This document shows positions 26,681 through 34,893 of a stretch of DNA of 42,416 nucleotides, piece after piece. Source of the stretch: Deltaproteobacteria bacterium (GTDB taxonomy: Bacteria; Desulfobacterota; UBA8473). The stretch is from contig JAUXFK010000002.1 of NCBI GenBank assembly GCA_030623035.1, positions 1-42,416 of the forward strand. The letters are read 5' to 3'. The translations under genes were made by a program, and so were the position numbers. Positions within the stretch are counted from its first letter, which is position 1. Every line of letters begins with the position of its first letter. The notes under the pieces were generated by a model that had not been told where the DNA came from, searched no databases, and saw only the letters and a program-made list of their open reading frames with translations.

Positions 26681-27898
26681 ATGGCAGAGAGTTTTAAAGA
26701 CAAAGTTGCAATAATTGGCATGGGATGTTCCAAATTTGGCGAAAATTGGGACTTGGGAAGCGAAGATATGATCGTCGACGCCACCTATAATGCATTGGAG
26801 GATGCAGGAATTGAGATGAAGGATATTGATGCAGCATGGGTAGGAACAATAGGGTTCACCGGTACTGGAGCCGGTATGACGTCTACTGGTATTACCGGGG
26901 CAGCAATATCGATGCCATTGAAGCTCCAATACAAGCCTGTTACCCATGTGGAGAACGGATGTGCTACAGGGACAGATGCCTTGAGAAACGCAGCCTTTGC
27001 TGTAGCTGCCAAGGTCTATGACATCGTCCTTGTGGTGGGTGTCGAAAAGCTCAAGGATACTGGTTATGGAGGACTTGGTGAGCTGTCCATACCTCCACAC
27101 CCTGTATTTGAGGGGGGTATAACTGCTCCTGGCATGTATGCCCTGGCAGCAACCAGATACTTTAAAAAGTATGGGCTCAGTCCTGAAGAGGGGAAGAAGA
27201 TGCTGGCAAAGGTATCGGTAAAGAGTCACTATAATGCCTCAAGAAACCCCAGGGCTCACCTTCGAAATGTCATAACCGAAGAGCAGGTGTTGAATGCACC
27301 AGTGATTGCATGGCCCCTTGGGTTATTCGATTGCTGCGGTGTGACGGACGGGGCAGGTGTGGCGATCCTCTGCCGTGCAGAAGATGCAAAAAAGTTTAGG
27401 GATGACTATGTACTCATCAAAGGATTGGGGCTCTCCATAGGTCCGGGGCAGGGCAGTATCAGGACGGATTATGACTTTACTATCTGGGACGAAACCGTAC
27501 ATGCGGCCAAAGAGGCCTATGCCATGGCAGGGATAAAGAATCCCCGAAAGGAACTCAGCCTCGTTGAGTGTCACGACTGTTTTTCCATCTCCGAGGTCAT
27601 AGCCGTCGAATCTCTGGGACTCTGCGAGAGGGGGAAAGCCATAGATGACCTCAATGCAGGTGCATGGACGCAGGAGGGTGATATACCCGTCAATCTCAGC
27701 GGGGGTTTAAAGGCCTTTGGCCATCCTATCGGTGCCAGTGGCTGCAGAGAAGCCTATGAGGTATATAAGCAGCTTCAGGGAAAGGCAGAAGACAAGTCAC
27801 GTCAGGTAAAGAATCCGCGAATGGGGCTCGTTCATAATCAGGCAGGTCTGCCAGGGAAATTCATGTGTGCGGTGGCTGTTTATGGGCTACCTGATTAA
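26681..27898 (+). CDS. SCP-x-type thiolase (acyl-CoA acetyltransferase)
   Basis: A 405-residue thiolase of the SCP-x/archaeal type. The nucleophile is Cys94 (VENGCATGTDAL), and the catalytic His residues lie in VECHDCFSISE and AFGHPIGASG. The second catalytic Cys of classical thiolases is absent and the equivalent region reads LVHNQAGLPGKF, as in SCP-x enzymes. It lies 13 bp after the HMGCS-DUF35 fusion with its own RBS (AAGGAGG). In archaea a thiolase, an HMG-CoA synthase and DUF35 form one complex, so the pair probably works together in forming or cleaving a 3-oxoacyl-CoA. The substrate is not known. Confidence 0.9.
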   Translation: MAESFKDKVAIIGMGCSKFGENWDLGSEDMIVDATYNALEDAGIEMKDIDAAWVGTIGFTGTGAGMTSTGITGAAISMPLKLQYKPVTHVENGCATGTDALRNAAFAVAAKVYDIVLVVGVEKLKDTGYGGLGELSIPPHPVFEGGITAPGMYALAATRYFKKYGLSPEEGKKMLAKVSVKSHYNASRNPRAHLRNVITEEQVLNAPVIAWPLGLFDCCGVTDGAGVAILCRAEDAKKFRDDYVLIKGLGLSIGPGQGSIRTDYDFTIWDETVHAAKEAYAMAGIKNPRKELSLVECHDCFSISEVIAVESLGLCERGKAIDDLNAGAWTQEGDIPVNLSGGLKAFGHPIGASGCREAYEVYKQLQGKAEDKSRQVKNPRMGLVHNQAGLPGKFMCAVAVYGLPD

Positions 27899-27948
27899 GT
27901 GAAAATTTTACTATCCAGTATCTAAAGGGGAGATGGCTTAAAAGGGTA

Positions 27949-29691
27949 CTATTTGTCTATTTCATTCAGGTGTTTTCTGGCAAAGCCAATGGTTGGATCC
28001 AGGCTGAGGGCCTTTTCAAACATGGGTATTGCCTTTTTTATCTCCCCTTTTTTTTTAAGATTTACGCCTATATTTGCATAATCGATCGCAGATTTAGGAT
28101 CGATCTGAACGGCCTTCATGAAGCATTCGATCGCCCGATCATGCTCTTTGAGTTTAAAATAGCAGTAACCCATCAGGTTATAGATGTCTTTCCTCTCTGG
28201 TTCTGCTTCTTTCGCTCTTTTAAGTGCGATTATTGCCTCCTGGTATCTCTCCATTTCCTTATAACAGAGACCCAGATGATAATATATGCTACCCAAGTCC
28301 TCCTCTTGAGGTTTAGAGGTCAGGGCTTTTTTAAGATACTCCAGTGCAACCTCGAGGTTCTGCATGCCCAGATGGCAGATTCCCATATAGTAATATATAG
28401 GGCTTTTGTTTGTAAAAAACCTCTCGGCAAGATTCATCATGGTAAGCCCATCATCGTACTCTTCAATATTTATATGACTTAGTCCCATATAGAAGTATAA
28501 ATCACCCAGAGGAAGCTCTTCGGATTGTAGTTTTAAGGCATCGTGAAACCTGTCGATAGCCTCTATATAATCCCTGAGGCCAAATTCGCAGAGCCCTCTA
28601 TAATAAAAGACCATCGCTGAGGGGGGGATATGTCTTTCAGCCTTGTCTAGAGCAGAGCTGGCCTTTGTTATCTCATTCTTACGAAGGTGACACAATGCCT
28701 TGGAAAGTAAAATTGCACCTATATCTTCAAAGTCCTTATTCTGTTCCAACACTCGATTGAAATGTTCCAATGCCCTGTCATAGTCTTTTTGCTTAATCAG
28801 CTCCATACCAAAATGAAAGGAAATGCTGTCTGCATCTTCTTGTCGATCGTTTACTTTCAGGGTGTCTTCCATAAGGGCAAGTGATTCCTCGTAACAGTCC
28901 ATACAGTCGCTTCTTTTGTTTTCATCTGTTTCGAGTGTATTGGATAACTCGTGTAGAATATGTTTGGAATAGAGGTTTGAAACAGAAGGGTTTGGAGACA
29001 TTGCCTTAAAACAACTATAGGTATTGCCCTCTTTTTCGCTCAATACAACAGAGCGACATCCAGGAAGGGGACCCTTGATAGGGGCATTCGCCCATGTCAT
29101 GATATTATCAAATACAGTATGAACCCCCAGGGTATATAAGACCGACCTCAAGTTGTCGCCTCTCATTAGTTCCAGATAGATTCTTTCCTTATCACTTCTT
29201 ACTTTATCCTTAATTATGGAAAAGGGAAAACCTTCTGGGATATAAACACTGGGGATCATCATCCGTTCCCTCAAGAAATTCATACATCTCTCGAAAAGTT
29301 TTAAATCGTTCTTCTCTTCTAAAATAAGAATCGGTAGGATCATGATACGTGATACGCTCTGGTGAAGATATCCTTCCTCGTTAAACGGGTTGATTTTCTT
29401 AAAAAGAGTGTTGTAAATATTTTCAAATAAATCTTCGAGAGGTAATGGATGTACAGGATGGATGTTTATCCTGTAGAAGGGGAAGTCCTTAAGAAAAAAG
29501 GATACCTGCCTTATAATCTCCTTTATTGCATGGAAATCCTTTGATAAATCTTGTGAAAGAAGGTAAATATCTGAGTAAATATCCAGATAAGGGAAAAGGT
29601 CAACGAGGCGTCTTTGAAACTCATTATTGGTGGTTCCCTTTATCTCTTCATCCATAAGGGCATAAATGCTTTTAAAAGAAAAATCCGGCAT
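27949..29691 (-). CDS. TPR-repeat protein with a Cys-bearing N-terminal domain
   Basis: A 580-residue protein. From about residue 290 to the end it consists of roughly eight tetratricopeptide repeats (for example DYDRALEHFNRVLEQN and ERYQEAIIALKRAKEAEP), a protein-interaction solenoid. The first ~280 residues are unfamiliar but contain PGCRSVVLSEKEGNTYSCF (Cys212, Cys227) and SDCMDC (Cys263, Cys266), a spacing reminiscent of SPASM Fe-S domains of radical SAM maturases, without the CxxxCxxC of the radical SAM core. I place the start at ATG 29691, 2 bp after the stop of the radical SAM gene, which implies coupling. Function unknown; perhaps a partner of that enzyme. Confidence 0.8.
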   Translation of the reverse strand: MPDFSFKSIYALMDEEIKGTTNNEFQRRLVDLFPYLDIYSDIYLLSQDLSKDFHAIKEIIRQVSFFLKDFPFYRINIHPVHPLPLEDLFENIYNTLFKKINPFNEEGYLHQSVSRIMILPILILEEKNDLKLFERCMNFLRERMMIPSVYIPEGFPFSIIKDKVRSDKERIYLELMRGDNLRSVLYTLGVHTVFDNIMTWANAPIKGPLPGCRSVVLSEKEGNTYSCFKAMSPNPSVSNLYSKHILHELSNTLETDENKRSDCMDCYEESLALMEDTLKVNDRQEDADSISFHFGMELIKQKDYDRALEHFNRVLEQNKDFEDIGAILLSKALCHLRKNEITKASSALDKAERHIPPSAMVFYYRGLCEFGLRDYIEAIDRFHDALKLQSEELPLGDLYFYMGLSHINIEEYDDGLTMMNLAERFFTNKSPIYYYMGICHLGMQNLEVALEYLKKALTSKPQEEDLGSIYYHLGLCYKEMERYQEAIIALKRAKEAEPERKDIYNLMGYCYFKLKEHDRAIECFMKAVQIDPKSAIDYANIGVNLKKKGEIKKAIPMFEKALSLDPTIGFARKHLNEIDK

Positions 29692-29693
29692 GA

Positions 29694-30980
29694 TCAGGAT
29701 ACCTTTCTCTTTGCACCATCCAGAGATTCCTTCTCCCATATAGTGCTTATCTTCTTGATTTCGCTAAAAGACAGGTGTTTGGTTTCGTACTGCTTCCCGA
29801 TGGAGATATACAAAGGAGCAGTCTTTTCGAGGGGCTGTATTCCGTATTTTTGGTGAGAATCGAAGACCTCTGTACCAAAATACAGTTGCATCTGTTGGGA
29901 ATTAGAATTCCCTCTGATCTTAACATTATTATCCTTTAGAAATTGGAGTGTCTTCATTGCATCAGCAAAGGTCTCGTTGGGGAGGCCATACTGGGTAAAT
30001 AATTCAACATCTATTTCGTATTTTTGTGTTAATCTTATCGCTCTTTGCATGTCATGCAATGAGAGATTTTTATTTAGATAATTAAGGACATTTTCTGAAG
30101 CGGATTCCAACCCATAAGCAATAAGATACACCCCTGCATGCCTCATCTTCTTTAAAAGCTCGTCATTAATAAGATCCACTCTGGTCTCCAGCCAGATCTG
30201 TGCATTTATTTCCCTCTGAATGATCTCTTCCATCAGTCGATCTACTCTCTCGATATTGATAGAAAAACTCGGGTCAGCAAACCAGAACTTCTTTATCCCC
30301 TTTTTATAGACCCATTCGATCTCCTCAATTACCCTTTCAATAGAATGAAACCTTACCTTTCTTTTAAAGGCATTCGGCGTATAACAAAAGATGCATCCAT
30401 AAGGACACCCTCTGGAAGTAAACATTATTGCCTCTTCAAGGTTGGAGAAGTCTATAAGGTCGTCTTGAAAGTAGGGGGAAGGATATCTGTCCAGTTTTTT
30501 AAAAGGAATGATTTCGTCTCCGTCATAAAATAGATGGTCATCGCACCTGCAGGAACTCCCAGGGATCACATTATCCTTCCTTTCATCCCGAATCGCCTCA
30601 GCAATATTTAAGAGTGCAATTTCACCTTCATCTCTACATATAAAATCGATACACCTGATCGATTCAAGGGCTGAAGAAGGCATAAAGGTAGCCTGAGGTC
30701 CTCCGATTGCAATTTTTATCTTCGGATCAACGGACTTTATAAATCTTGCAATGCCTATAACATAAAGGATATTCCTTTGATAGGTAGAGAAACCAACCAA
30801 TCTGGGTTTAAAATCATTGATAATTGAATAGAGCATATGAAGAGAAAAAGGCGTATTTTCTCCAATATTTACAATTTTAACCTGGAACCCTTTCTCCTTT
30901 AGGAAAGCTCCGATATAGGCCAAAGAGATAGGGACTGCTGGTGGAATAAAAGGATTTATTTCGAATAATAGTACATTCAT
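29694..30980 (-). CDS. B12-binding-domain radical SAM protein
   Basis: A 428-residue radical SAM enzyme. Residues ~1-130 form a B12-binding-like Rossmann domain (PPAVPISLAYIGAFLKEKGF, VGFSTYQRN, IAIGGPQATFMP; no DxHxxG motif is evident). The radical SAM core follows with the cluster motif CPYGCIFC and continues through FWFADPSF, the ETRVDL strand, and YGLESASENVL. This architecture covers methyltransferases, hopanoid enzymes and many unknowns. It precedes the TPR gene by 2 bp on the same strand, so the two form an operon. Substrate unknown. Confidence 0.88.
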   Translation of the reverse strand: MNVLLFEINPFIPPAVPISLAYIGAFLKEKGFQVKIVNIGENTPFSLHMLYSIINDFKPRLVGFSTYQRNILYVIGIARFIKSVDPKIKIAIGGPQATFMPSSALESIRCIDFICRDEGEIALLNIAEAIRDERKDNVIPGSSCRCDDHLFYDGDEIIPFKKLDRYPSPYFQDDLIDFSNLEEAIMFTSRGCPYGCIFCYTPNAFKRKVRFHSIERVIEEIEWVYKKGIKKFWFADPSFSINIERVDRLMEEIIQREINAQIWLETRVDLINDELLKKMRHAGVYLIAYGLESASENVLNYLNKNLSLHDMQRAIRLTQKYEIDVELFTQYGLPNETFADAMKTLQFLKDNNVKIRGNSNSQQMQLYFGTEVFDSHQKYGIQPLEKTAPLYISIGKQYETKHLSFSEIKKISTIWEKESLDGAKRKVS

Positions 30981-31338
30981 AAATCGTCCATAATAGAGAA
31001 AACGAGATCAGTTTTCTTGTTTTTATTTAATATAATACCTTCAGTATGAAAGACTATCTACCAACTTGATGTAAGTAAGTCAATAAAAATAACAGATAGA
31101 TGGATGATAATATATGAATAACGAAATGAATTTTATATAAGAAATTAGGGCATGAAATAATTTCACAATTAATGGAAAACTTTTCATACTCAACGTGCTG
31201 TTGCCTAGATGTTTGAGTCAAAAAGGCGAATTTAAAATCGACTGGAGTGAACCTTTGACTTCTCAATAAACACATTGGAGAGGAAAGGGGTTAAGCTATT
31301 TCACGGTGAAATGTTAATGTGCCTGTTAATGAGTTTCT
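30981..31338. other. AT-rich intergenic stretch upstream of the sigma-54 promoter
   Basis: No gene is evident. A 73-codon minus-strand frame (31054-31275) has no RBS and an unlikely composition. An enhancer for a sigma-54 activator could lie here, but no clean dyad stands out except TTTCACGGTGAAA at 31299-31311. Confidence 0.45.
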
Positions 31339-31354
31339 TGGCATAAATTTTGCT
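31339..31354 (+). promoter_or_regulatory. Sigma-54 promoter (-24 GG / -12 GC)
   Basis: TTGGCATAAATTTTGCT fits the sigma-54 consensus TTGGCAC-N5-TTGCW, with GG (31340-31341) and GC (31352-31353) separated by exactly 10 bp. Transcription should start about 12 nt further on, shortly before the riboswitch. It implies activation by an enhancer-binding protein, whose site I cannot identify. Confidence 0.75.
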
Positions 31355-31384
31355 TTATTAAATTAATAAGAAATAAATAAAAAC

Positions 31385-31475
31385 GTTTGAAAAAGGCAAA
31401 CCATTCGAAAGTATGGGACGCAAAGCTTCTGGCCTAAGTCCTTTTAAAGGATATGGCAGCAGAGTTGCCGGCGGA
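31385..31475 (+). ncRNA. GEMM-I (c-di-GMP-I) riboswitch aptamer
   Basis: The leader contains the GEMM-I core: GGCAAACCATTCGAAAG, the GGGACGCAAAGC stretch, GGCCTAAGTCC, and a second arm TGGCAGCAGAGTTGCCG. It closely resembles the Vibrio Vc2 aptamer, including the GAAA tetraloop and its receptor-like arm. At the position aligned with Vc2 G20, which distinguishes c-di-GMP from cGAMP binding, this RNA appears to have G, favouring c-di-GMP. The aptamer starts about 20 nt after the predicted sigma-54 transcription start and controls the surface protein gene at 31533. Confidence 0.88.
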
Positions 31476-31535
31476 TGCAGTACCTCCAAGTGACTGCACT
31501 CGATTCGGGAAGTAAATATGGGGGGTACTGCGATG
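31476..31535 (+). promoter_or_regulatory. Riboswitch expression platform with alternative hairpins covering the RBS
   Basis: GCAGTACCTCC (31477-31487) can pair over 11 positions (one G-T) with GGGGGTACTGC (31521-31531), masking the GGGGGG ribosome binding site and reaching the start codon. The same strand can instead pair locally, TGCAGT (31476-31481) with ACTGCA (31493-31498), which would free the RBS. The two are mutually exclusive and adjoin the aptamer, so translation control is likely. Which state ligand favours is not clear. Confidence 0.65.
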
Positions 31536-34082
31536 ATCAATATAAATGTAATATCATATAGGAAAGTCATATTCTTGACGTTCCTATTTTTTTTGTTCAC
31601 ATACCAGAGTTATGCATTAGATATTACCCTTCAGTGGGATGCCAATACTCAGCCGGATCTTGCCGGATATAAGGTTTATTATAAGGTGGATTCTTCTGGT
31701 GAACCTTACAATGGCACGGAAGCTATTGAAGGTGATTCGCCGGTTGTTATGTCACTTGCACAAGATGAAAGTTCAGATCCAGACACAGTGGAGTTTACAC
31801 TACATGGGTTGTCGGATGTTAATACTTACTATTTTACAGTTACAGCAAACGATGACCAGGGTTATGAGAGTAACTACTCCAATGAAGTGAATACAAGCGT
31901 TACGGGGAATATAGCACCGATAGCGGATGCGGGAGTTGATCAGACGGTAAGTGAGGGTGTTTTGGTAACATTGGATGGTAGTAACTCTACGGATTCAGAT
32001 GATGGTATAGCGACATATCTTTGGACTCAGACAGGAGGGATTGCAGTAACACTGTCAGATACCACTGTTGCGCTTCCTACTTTTACCTTAGCAGATGTCG
32101 GACCAGAAGGAGAATCTTTAACCTTTGAACTGACTGTTACGGATAAAGGGGGTCTCAAATCTTCCGATACATGTGTTGTTAATGTGACAGAACTTCCAGA
32201 TAACATCTCCCCTACCATTTTGGATGGTAAGATTATTGACTATCGTACGATCGAAATAACGTACAGTGAAGATAGCATGCAAAACGCTTTGGATGAAGCC
32301 AACTATAGCTTCAGTCCTTCCTTGAACTTCGCTTCTTCAGGTAGCGATATTACAACTACAGACGGAAGTACTTATCGACTTTTAATGGCGTCCATTCCAG
32401 AGTATACGATCATTAAGTTGACTTTGACTAATATAACGGATGCAGTAGGAAACGCGCTGGTCTCTAATTACACAATAATCAATGATGATGACGGCGATGA
32501 TATTGCAGATGACTGGGAGACCCTCTATAAGGTTGATGACCCAGCCGCAGACGCAGATGGTGATGACTTAAATAACATGGAGGAGTACAACTATGGTCTG
32601 AATCCCAATGATTCCGATACAGATGATGATGGTTTACCAGACGGATGGGAGGTTAGTAATGGCCTTGACCCAAGCAATGGTAGCGGAACAGACGGTGGAG
32701 ATGGGGACTTCGATGGCGACGGATGGACAAATTACGAGGAGTATCTCTATTCTTACGATCCCGATAACGCTGAATCACCGGCAGCAATTCCCCCGGAAGT
32801 GGTAGAGACTATCCCACACAATAGTGCGGGAATCACCGACTCAACACGTGTACCGGCAGACACCTCTTTCTGTGTTCGTATAGAAGATGATAACGGAATA
32901 GACATAACAGATACCTCAAGCATTGTATTCACCATAGGAGTAGACAATGAGGGTGTCTATTCAAGAGATTTAAGCGATAGTGACGTGGTCAGGGTTGTCA
33001 AACTTGCCTCAGATGATGATACAGCGATTATGGACTTTTGGGTCGTCTATGACAGATCCAGAGACGTTGGGGGTAAATATTCATTCGGAGCCAGGGTTGA
33101 CGTAATTGTAGACATAAAGGATAATCGGTACAGCATCACGAGTCGTAACTACAGCTTTAAGGTAGAAAGTGAGGAGGAATACGATTATGCCAATGATCCT
33201 GCTAATATACCAGCTACAACGGAATCGGTTGAGGAAGGTCTGGTGACCATAACGATTACTAGCGAAGACGAACTGAACGGATTCCAGATCATCTATGACG
33301 AAAGCGAAACGATAAGACCGCGACTTGGACCGAATGGTGAAATTCCATCGTTGAATGTTCGAGGTTCGTCCTCTGTTGCTTCTCCTTTGAATCTGCAACC
33401 ATCCACGATATTCGATAACCCTGTCATGCTCATCATGCCCTATAATGGCAAAGGAACAGTTCGGAAGCTCAAACTCCATCTATATAGAGGGATCGAGTGG
33501 GTATATGCTTGTAGTTCGTATAATACCGGAGGTGTAATTCAACCGGAGGGTGAAGGGTGGGCTGTTCCTGGGTCATTGGTATGTAATGACAAGGCAGATC
33601 CTCAGACCCTTGAGGTTCAGATTCGGCATTTCTCGGGTTTTCAGACCAGTTATGACGGCAAGATAGAGACCGGATACAGTGACGGAGATATTAACAGTGA
33701 AGGAGGTAGCGATAGTAACACCAGCGGATGCTTTATTGCAACAGCAGCCTTTGGCTCGCCTGTAGAACCCCATGTAGAAATATTGAAGGACTTCAGAGAT
33801 ATTTATCTGCTTACAAATAAACCCGGTCAGAGTTTTGTTCGATCGTACTACAGATATAGTCCCCCTATCGCTGATTTCATTGCAAAACATGAAAGCCTGA
33901 AGATAACGGTAAGGGCTACACTCTATCCTCTGGTGGGGATGAGCTACATGGCATTAAACATGCCTCTTGTAAAGAACGCATCAGTAGTACTCATTTTGCT
34001 GTTACTTTTGAGCCTTACATGGGTATTCATGCGGCGGTTCAAAGGGGCTGGCCTTTCGGTGGATACAGGTGCTGCTACATAG
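31533..34082 (+). CDS. Secreted multidomain surface protein: FnIII, PKD-like, Ca-binding repeats, CFI-box C-terminal anchor
   Basis: An 849-residue exported protein. After a signal peptide (ending near SYA) come a fibronectin type III domain (residues ~25-120), a PKD/cadherin-like domain (NIAPIADAGVDQTVSEG...), an Ig-like region, and thrombospondin-3/EF-type Asp-rich repeats (DDDGDDIADDWE, DADGDDLNN, DSDTDDDGLPDGWE, DGDFDGDGWTNYEEY). The C-terminal 116 residues form a CFI-box domain (CFIATAAFGSP, Cys734, then YYRYSPPIADFI) plus a transmembrane helix and RRFKG tail. I take ATG 31533, with GGGGGG 7 nt upstream, over the ATG 31518. A c-di-GMP riboswitch and a sigma-54 promoter precede it, consistent with an adhesin or biofilm role. 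The stop codon comes from a MITE end. Confidence 0.88.
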   Translation: MININVISYRKVIFLTFLFFLFTYQSYALDITLQWDANTQPDLAGYKVYYKVDSSGEPYNGTEAIEGDSPVVMSLAQDESSDPDTVEFTLHGLSDVNTYYFTVTANDDQGYESNYSNEVNTSVTGNIAPIADAGVDQTVSEGVLVTLDGSNSTDSDDGIATYLWTQTGGIAVTLSDTTVALPTFTLADVGPEGESLTFELTVTDKGGLKSSDTCVVNVTELPDNISPTILDGKIIDYRTIEITYSEDSMQNALDEANYSFSPSLNFASSGSDITTTDGSTYRLLMASIPEYTIIKLTLTNITDAVGNALVSNYTIINDDDGDDIADDWETLYKVDDPAADADGDDLNNMEEYNYGLNPNDSDTDDDGLPDGWEVSNGLDPSNGSGTDGGDGDFDGDGWTNYEEYLYSYDPDNAESPAAIPPEVVETIPHNSAGITDSTRVPADTSFCVRIEDDNGIDITDTSSIVFTIGVDNEGVYSRDLSDSDVVRVVKLASDDDTAIMDFWVVYDRSRDVGGKYSFGARVDVIVDIKDNRYSITSRNYSFKVESEEEYDYANDPANIPATTESVEEGLVTITITSEDELNGFQIIYDESETIRPRLGPNGEIPSLNVRGSSSVASPLNLQPSTIFDNPVMLIMPYNGKGTVRKLKLHLYRGIEWVYACSSYNTGGVIQPEGEGWAVPGSLVCNDKADPQTLEVQIRHFSGFQTSYDGKIETGYSDGDINSEGGSDSNTSGCFIATAAFGSPVEPHVEILKDFRDIYLLTNKPGQSFVRSYYRYSPPIADFIAKHESLKITVRATLYPLVGMSYMALNMPLVKNASVVLILLLLLSLTWVFMRRFKGAGLSVDTGAAT

Positions 34083-34224
34083 TGTCCATCCAGAAATGGC
34101 CCTTTTGCCCAATCTCTGTGTCAGGCTCAGATTTTAATCCTCGAAATATGTAATATATTCCTGCGGTTAAAATCTTCGCCTTCCTTGACCTTGAACAAAA
34201 TTGCTCATTTCTGGATGGACACTA
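34080..34224 (-). mobile_element. MITE copy 2 (145 bp), inverted relative to copy 1
   Basis: Perfect 19-bp terminal inverted repeats (TAGTGTCCATCCAGAAATG) bound a non-coding element homologous to that at 7832-7990, in the opposite orientation. Its centre lacks the REP-like palindrome of copy 1. Its first three bases (TAG) are the stop codon of the surface protein gene. The following 108 bp up to the isochorismatase gene hold nothing recognisable. Confidence 0.88.
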
Positions 34225-34332
34225 CCTAGAGGTAGATCAGAATCTGAAGCGAACGATCAACGCAGCAGGGCAGGAAGAAAAGTGACCTGATCAATCGGCT
34301 GGGAAAGAGATGCGTAAAAAACCCATCGAAAG

Positions 34333-34893
34333 TCAGATATGCTCAACTTCTTCAAGGAATTCGTCAAGAGTTATTATTCTGAAAAGCGGGTATATCGGTG
34401 ACTTACGATAGAGCTTAATCGCAGTATCATGGAGTTCCCTCTTAGGTGCAGCGCAACAGTCCTCCAGAATAATAACACGAAAGTCATTGGCCAGACCATC
34501 CCACGCGGTAAGCATCACACACACATGGGTATTCATGCCGCAGACTGCAATCGTATCTGCCCCAAGGGTTCTGAGGGTCATGTCAAGGTCTGTCCTGAAG
34601 AATGCGCTAAACCGCCTCTTCTCCAGAATCATATCCTCTGCTTCTGGTTTCAACTCGTCTATCACCTCGACCCCTTCTGTCCCACGGATAGGTCCGGAAC
34701 GCATCTTGCCTCCAAACATAAAATCCTGAGACAGAAAGCTGTCGCATGCGTATATGATCGGGATATTTGCGCTCCTGCTCTCCCTTAAGAGCTTCTGGAT
34801 GTTCGATATTATCCCCTCACTCTTTGCTTTAACGGTGGGGTTGCTGCCAACCCCACCCTTCAACATGTCGACTACAATTATGGCTGGTTTCAT
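34333..34893 (-). CDS. Isochorismatase-family cysteine hydrolase
   Basis: A 186-residue hydrolase of the isochorismatase/nicotinamidase family. The catalytic triad is visible: Asp9 (IIVVDML), Lys92 (EKRRFSAF), and Cys125 in GMNTHVCV, with the usual cis-peptide region just before it. Members hydrolyse amides or enol ethers. It overlaps the 3-hydroxyacyl-CoA dehydrogenase gene as ATGA, so it is the last gene of that operon. The substrate is unknown; the neighbours give no clear hint. Confidence 0.9.
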   Translation of the reverse strand: MKPAIIVVDMLKGGVGSNPTVKAKSEGIISNIQKLLRESRSANIPIIYACDSFLSQDFMFGGKMRSGPIRGTEGVEVIDELKPEAEDMILEKRRFSAFFRTDLDMTLRTLGADTIAVCGMNTHVCVMLTAWDGLANDFRVIILEDCCAAPKRELHDTAIKLYRKSPIYPLFRIITLDEFLEEVEHI

